Assembly (NCBI RefSeq): GCF_003289955.1
Contig: NZ_QLZR01000005.1
Span: 124,001-188,000, forward strand
Source of the DNA: Planococcus halotolerans
GTDB taxonomy: Bacteria; Bacillota; Bacilli; Bacillales_A; Planococcaceae
Reading direction: 5' to 3'
DNA: 64,000 nucleotides
Both the position numbers and the translations under genes were made by a program. Below, one piece after another: positions 59,765-64,000 of this stretch. How positions within the stretch are numbered: the first letter of the stretch is position 1; each line of letters opens with the position of its first letter. The notes below the pieces were generated by a model. The model was not told where the DNA came from and ran no database searches. It was given only the letters and a program-made list of their open reading frames with translations.

Positions 59765-59793
59765 ATTTAGAGCAATGGATACATTTTTGAGAC

Positions 59794-59820
59794 ACTCTTC
59801 CCTGTGAAGAGTATTTTTTT
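59794..59820 (+). terminator. Terminator-like hairpin 1 upstream of cshA
   Basis: ACTCTTC, loop CCTGT, GAAGAGT, then ATTTTTTT. It can end the ddl-murF-esterase transcript or act in the cshA leader. Confidence 0.8.
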
Positions 59821-59872
59821 GAGCAAAACGGTTTGTTCATATTTTGGGCATGAAACACCCGCCGATCAGACC

Positions 59873-59896
59873 GCTCGGCAAAGCCCGAGCTTTTTC
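59873..59896 (+). terminator. Terminator-like hairpin 2 upstream of cshA
   Basis: GCTCGG, loop CAAAGC, CCGAGC, then TTTTT. It is a second hairpin 60 nt after the first and 140 nt before the cshA start. Confidence 0.7.
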
Positions 59897-59970
59897 TGTT
59901 CACACATCCCTCTGACTTATAACTACAGAGTATGATTTTCGACGTGAAACTTCCTCATAAAGGCTCGACC

Positions 59971-60000
59971 TTGTCACAATTCATCTAAAATGTGTACCAT
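59971..60000 (+). promoter_or_regulatory. Possible proximal promoter of cshA
   Basis: TTGTCA (59971-59976), 18-bp spacer, TACCAT (59995-60000), giving a leader of only about 30 nt. Confidence 0.5.
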
Positions 60001-60032
60001 TTGTTAATAAGATGAAGACAAAAGGAGATTGA

Positions 60033-61559
<1,527 letters not shown>

Positions 61560-61571
61560 GATCAACTTTTT

Positions 61572-61613
61572 AAATAGCCCGTCAGCAGGAAACTGCTGGC
61601 GGGCTATTTTTTT
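61572..61613 (+). terminator. Terminator of cshA
   Basis: AAATAGCCCGTCAGCAG pairs with CTGCTGGCGGGCTATTT around GAAA, followed by T residues. Confidence 0.93.
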
Positions 61614-61657
61614 GCGTTAAAATGGTCTGGGCTTCATTAAAATAAAACCCTCCGAAA

Positions 61658-61688
61658 CATTCCTTCTATTGAATCGTATAGAAGAATG
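61658..61688. promoter_or_regulatory. Inverted repeat before ydbS
   Basis: CATTCCTTCTAT, 8-nt gap, ATAGAAGAATG: 11-bp arms with one mismatch. It lies about 40 bp upstream of the first ydbS start; it could be an operator or an RNA hairpin. No assignment is possible. Confidence 0.45.
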
Positions 61689-61715
61689 TGAAAGACTGAG
61701 ATTAAGAACAATGGA

Positions 61716-61751
61716 ATGGGGAGTCTGATATGAATGGGGAGTCTGATATGA
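61716..61751 (+). repeat. 18-bp tandem duplication of RBS and start codon of ydbS
   Basis: ATGGGGAGTCTGATATGA occurs twice in a row (61716-61733 and 61734-61751). Each unit contains GGGGAG and an ATG six bases later, so the ribosome site and start codon of ydbS are duplicated in frame (ATG 61730 and ATG 61748). Confidence 0.95.
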
Positions 61752-62227
61752 ATGATCAGCCGAAAAACAGGATATCAAGAAAAGGACTAACGGTTTGGCG
61801 GCTTTATGGCATTATTGAAACTGCGGTTCTTGCACTATTGGCGGGCGGTGCAGCTGCTCTCACTTATTTCTTTGAATGGCCGGTTTGGTTGTATGCCGTC
61901 TATGGCGGTGTGATTTTATTATTTGCTTTTCTGCTGATTTACTTGTTTCCGAAAATCCGTTGGCAACGCTGGCGTTATGAAGTGAGGGAACAGGAAATCG
62001 AGTTGCAGCATGGCTTATTCATCGTCACACGCACTTTAGTGCCGATGGTACGCGTGCAGCACGTGGACACGGAACAGGGACCGATTCTGCGGCGTTACGA
62101 TTTGGCTGAAATTTCTATTTCCACAGCTGCGACTACGCACACGATTCCAGCTTTGATTACCGCTGAAGCTGATGAGCTGAGAGGCATGATTTCGGCGCTG
62201 GCAAGGGTGGCGGAAGATGATGTCTGA
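61730..62227 (+). CDS. ydbS: PH-domain membrane protein YdbS
   Basis: A 165-residue membrane protein of the YdbS/bPH2 family. Two N-terminal helices (YGIIETAVLALLAGGAAALTY, LYAVYGGVILLFAFLLIYLF) precede a bacterial PH domain with the family signature YEVREQEIELQHGLFIVTRT and VPMVRVQHVDTEQGPILRRY. In Bacillus, ydbS-ydbT have been linked to resistance to exported antimicrobial products. Start: ATG 61730 or, after the duplicated ribosome site, ATG 61748. It overlaps ydbT by 11 bp. Confidence 0.92.
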   Translation: MNGESDMNDQPKNRISRKGLTVWRLYGIIETAVLALLAGGAAALTYFFEWPVWLYAVYGGVILLFAFLLIYLFPKIRWQRWRYEVREQEIELQHGLFIVTRTLVPMVRVQHVDTEQGPILRRYDLAEISISTAATTHTIPALITAEADELRGMISALARVAEDDV

Positions 62228-63749
62228 CATTCGTTATAAATTGCACCCCGTTTCGGCTTTTATTAATTTTATGAAAAGTTTGAAGGAATTAATCATTCCG
62301 TTTATCGTGATTTTCGGTGTCAATATTTTCAGGGATGGCGGCATCAGTGCCATGTTCAGCCAAGGATGGATCGGTCTGTTGCCTCTATTAATCGGTTTAG
62401 TGGTTATATTATTTTCGCTGGTGATTGGAATCATTAAATGGAAGCGGTTTGTCTACTGGTTTGAAGATGGAGAATTACGTATTGAATACGGTCTTTTTGT
62501 GAAAAAGAAAAGGTACATACCTTTTGAACGGATTCAAAGCCTCAATTATACAGAAGGAATCTTCCACCGCCCGTTCAACCTTGTAAAAGTTCGCGTCGAA
62601 ACTGCCGGATCCGGCAAAGTCGGGGAAGCCGAAGCGGAACTTACGGCAATCAACCGTGAAGATGCGGATCGGATTGAAAAGGAAATGGAAAATGCAAAAC
62701 ACCGGGTCGTTCCATCCATGGGTCCGCATGAAGCGGTTGAAGAATCTGTCGAAGAAACCAATGTACCAAAGAAAGAATTGAAAACCCTTTACCGCATGTC
62801 GATGAAGGAATTGTTGATTCTTGCGACGACTTCCGGCGGGATAGGTGTAGTCATATCCGCGGTCGCTGTATTTTTATCACAGTTCAGCGACTTGATCCCA
62901 TATGAAACGATCTACGAAGAAGTAATGCTGTTTCTGCGTTTCGGTTATCTCATCGTGGCTTTGGCAATATTCGCCGGACTTCTGATTGCCTGGATCATTT
63001 CAGTGATTTTGACATTGCTGGCGAATTATCAATTCACCATCCAAGTGGATGATGACCATATTTATATCACTAGAGGCCTGCTTGAGAAGAAAAAAATCTC
63101 CGTGCCTTTCAAACGCATTCAGGGAATAAAAGTTTCAAGAAATCCGCTTCGGGAATTATTCGGCTACGCAGTAGTAACGGTTGAAAGTGCAGGCGGATCG
63201 ATGGGTGGAAAAGATGAAAAGATCCGTTTGTTCCCACTTGTTAAAACAGCACGGATGCTGCCGATTCTAACTGAATTGTTCCCGGACATGGAATTTCAGC
63301 CGGCATTGACGAAAGCGCCGAAAAGAAGCGTCCATTTTTACTATCGGCTCGACTTTCTGTGGATGCTGCCGGTAATCGGCCTCCTGAGCTATTTCTTTTT
63401 CCCTTATGGTTTGCTGTCGCTGCTGATTGTGCCGCCAGTTATTCTAATAGGCATCTGGCAGCATCGCACAACAGGGTATGCATTGACAGGCCGGCAACTG
63501 ACGATGGAATTCAGGGGTTTCAGCAAACACACTTTCTTCGTCTGGAAAAAGCGGGTACAGGCGGTCAATGTGCTGCAAACATATTTCCAGCGGAAGAGAG
63601 ATCTCGCCTCCATCCAGGCGACGATCAAATCCGGGATGCTCGGCTACTCTGCCCGCATCAATTATATGGAGAAAGATGATGCCACCCGCATTCTCGACTG
63701 GTACCATCCGTCACCGATTTCAGCCAAACAAAAAGGTCAGCCGGAATAG
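62217..63749 (+). CDS. ydbT: PH-domain membrane protein YdbT
   Basis: A 510-residue membrane protein with three bacterial PH (bPH2) domains separated by paired helices. Domain 1 carries WFEDGELRIEYGLFVKKKRY and IPFERIQSLNYTEGIFHRPF; domain 2 VDDDHIYITRGLLEKKKISV and IPFKRIQG-like VPFKRIQGIKVS; domain 3 ALTGRQLTMEFRGFSKHTFF. It probably works with YdbS in a membrane complex. The start overlaps the ydbS end, so translation is coupled. Two consecutive ATG codons (62217, 62220) are possible. The terminator stem overlaps its stop codon. Confidence 0.92.
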   Translation: MMSDIRYKLHPVSAFINFMKSLKELIIPFIVIFGVNIFRDGGISAMFSQGWIGLLPLLIGLVVILFSLVIGIIKWKRFVYWFEDGELRIEYGLFVKKKRYIPFERIQSLNYTEGIFHRPFNLVKVRVETAGSGKVGEAEAELTAINREDADRIEKEMENAKHRVVPSMGPHEAVEESVEETNVPKKELKTLYRMSMKELLILATTSGGIGVVISAVAVFLSQFSDLIPYETIYEEVMLFLRFGYLIVALAIFAGLLIAWIISVILTLLANYQFTIQVDDDHIYITRGLLEKKKISVPFKRIQGIKVSRNPLRELFGYAVVTVESAGGSMGGKDEKIRLFPLVKTARMLPILTELFPDMEFQPALTKAPKRSVHFYYRLDFLWMLPVIGLLSYFFFPYGLLSLLIVPPVILIGIWQHRTTGYALTGRQLTMEFRGFSKHTFFVWKKRVQAVNVLQTYFQRKRDLASIQATIKSGMLGYSARINYMEKDDATRILDWYHPSPISAKQKGQPE

Positions 63750-63770
63750 CTCCGGCTGACCTTTATTTAG
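63730..63770. terminator. Bidirectional terminator overlapping the ydbT stop
   Basis: AAAGGTCAGCCGGA (63732-63745) pairs with TCCGGCTGACCTTT (63751-63764) around ATAGC, which contains part of the stop. The minus-strand gene at the window end reaches it through repeat copy J. Confidence 0.92.
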
Positions 63771-63783
63771 TTTTCGGTTGTCG

Positions 63784-63976
63784 GTGTCCAGACTCCAGCT
63801 GCCCAACTCCTCGGACTCCAGCTGCCCTTCCTGTGTGGCAAAGAACGCCGCTTCGGAAGTTCATCAAAACCCAAATGCTCCTGCATCGCTGCGCTAGCTT
63901 CGTCGCAAAGTGATATCCCAAATTCCATTTGGTCTATCTCTTGCCTGTCGGAGCTGAACGGGCGCTGTCGCATTTC
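63784..63976 (-). repeat. Family-1 palindromic repeat, copy J (long form)
   Basis: A 193-bp long-form copy. On the minus strand it starts directly after a TAA stop (63979-63977) with GAAATGCGACAGCGCCCG and runs to GGAGTCTGGACAC. It contains the module GCTCCTGCATCGCTGCGC... (63877-63910) and is about 90% like copy C outside the extra insert of C. Confidence 0.92.
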
Positions 63977-64000
63977 TTATTTTTTCCAGCTGACAATGCG
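63977..64000 (-). CDS. C-terminal end of a gene continuing outside the window
   Basis: On the minus strand the last codons read RIVSWKK followed by TAA. Only 24 bases are visible, so identity cannot be given. That a gene ends here is supported mainly by the position of repeat copy J and the terminator, which follow this stop exactly as in five other places. Confidence 0.4.
   Translation of the reverse strand, partial: RIVSWKK

Overview
The window looks like a chromosomal segment of a Gram-positive bacterium of the Planococcaceae (Planococcus or Planomicrobium type). This is inference from protein similarity recalled from memory, from Bacillus-like gene order at the right end (ddl, murF, cshA, ydbS, ydbT), from a T-box leader, from AGGAGG-type ribosome sites with frequent TTG and GTG starts, and from a moderate G+C content. 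I see no rRNA, tRNA, prophage, transposase or CRISPR array.

Left part (1-8.4 kb): the end of an acyl-CoA dehydrogenase gene, then a tryptophan operon with its own promoter and a T-box leader (specifier TGG). The operon encodes TrpD, TrpC, a continuous TrpF-TrpB reading frame, TrpA and a 3-methyladenine DNA glycosylase; trpE and trpG are not here. A DJ-1/PfpI protein and an arsR-arsB pair follow. 8.4-21.4 kb: a DUF-GNAT protein, family II pyrophosphatase, a FrnE-type thiol oxidoreductase, azoreductase, a flavoprotein-Rieske fusion, YceI, MurB, a K+/H+ antiporter, a penicillin acylase family protein and a pair of CrcB fluoride channel genes. 21.4-32 kb: a universal stress protein, the cadC-cadA operon extended by a double GNAT protein, MntR, CvfB, YpuA, an MhqO-like dioxygenase and small stress-type proteins. 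32-48.9 kb: GNATs, MFS carriers, a lipid kinase, an AraC regulator, YidC2, VanY, cardiolipin synthase, a squalene/phytoene synthase family protein, a sucrose-phosphate synthase/phosphatase-like pair, a metallo-beta-lactamase fold hydrolase, and an operon of a FAD amine oxidase with a GNAT-aminotransferase fusion. 48.9-64 kb: an XRE-TPR regulator divergent from an MFS exporter, an SDR stress enzyme, another MFS, RodA/FtsW, an unrecognised protein, Ddl, MurF, an esterase, the CshA helicase and the PH-domain proteins YdbS and YdbT.

Three layers of regulation can be read directly. (1) Near-identical palindromes of the MhqR type lie at the promoters of azoR, yceI and mhqO, which suggests one quinone/electrophile regulon. 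(2) Sequences resembling sigma-B promoters precede six genes, several of them tiny. (3) Twin 17-bp palindromes overlap both promoters of the XRE-TPR/MFS pair, and a CadC-type operator precedes cadC.

The most striking unexplained feature is a family of roughly 120-240 bp imperfect palindromes. All six solitary copies sit immediately after a stop codon, in the same polarity relative to that gene, and are followed by a Rho-independent terminator, so they would form a structured 3' UTR. Two further loci hold tandem arrays of the same repeat, and at least two other hairpin repeat families occur. Five small proteins (8, 32, 37, 44 and 51 residues) were found by direct reading of the intergenic sequence.
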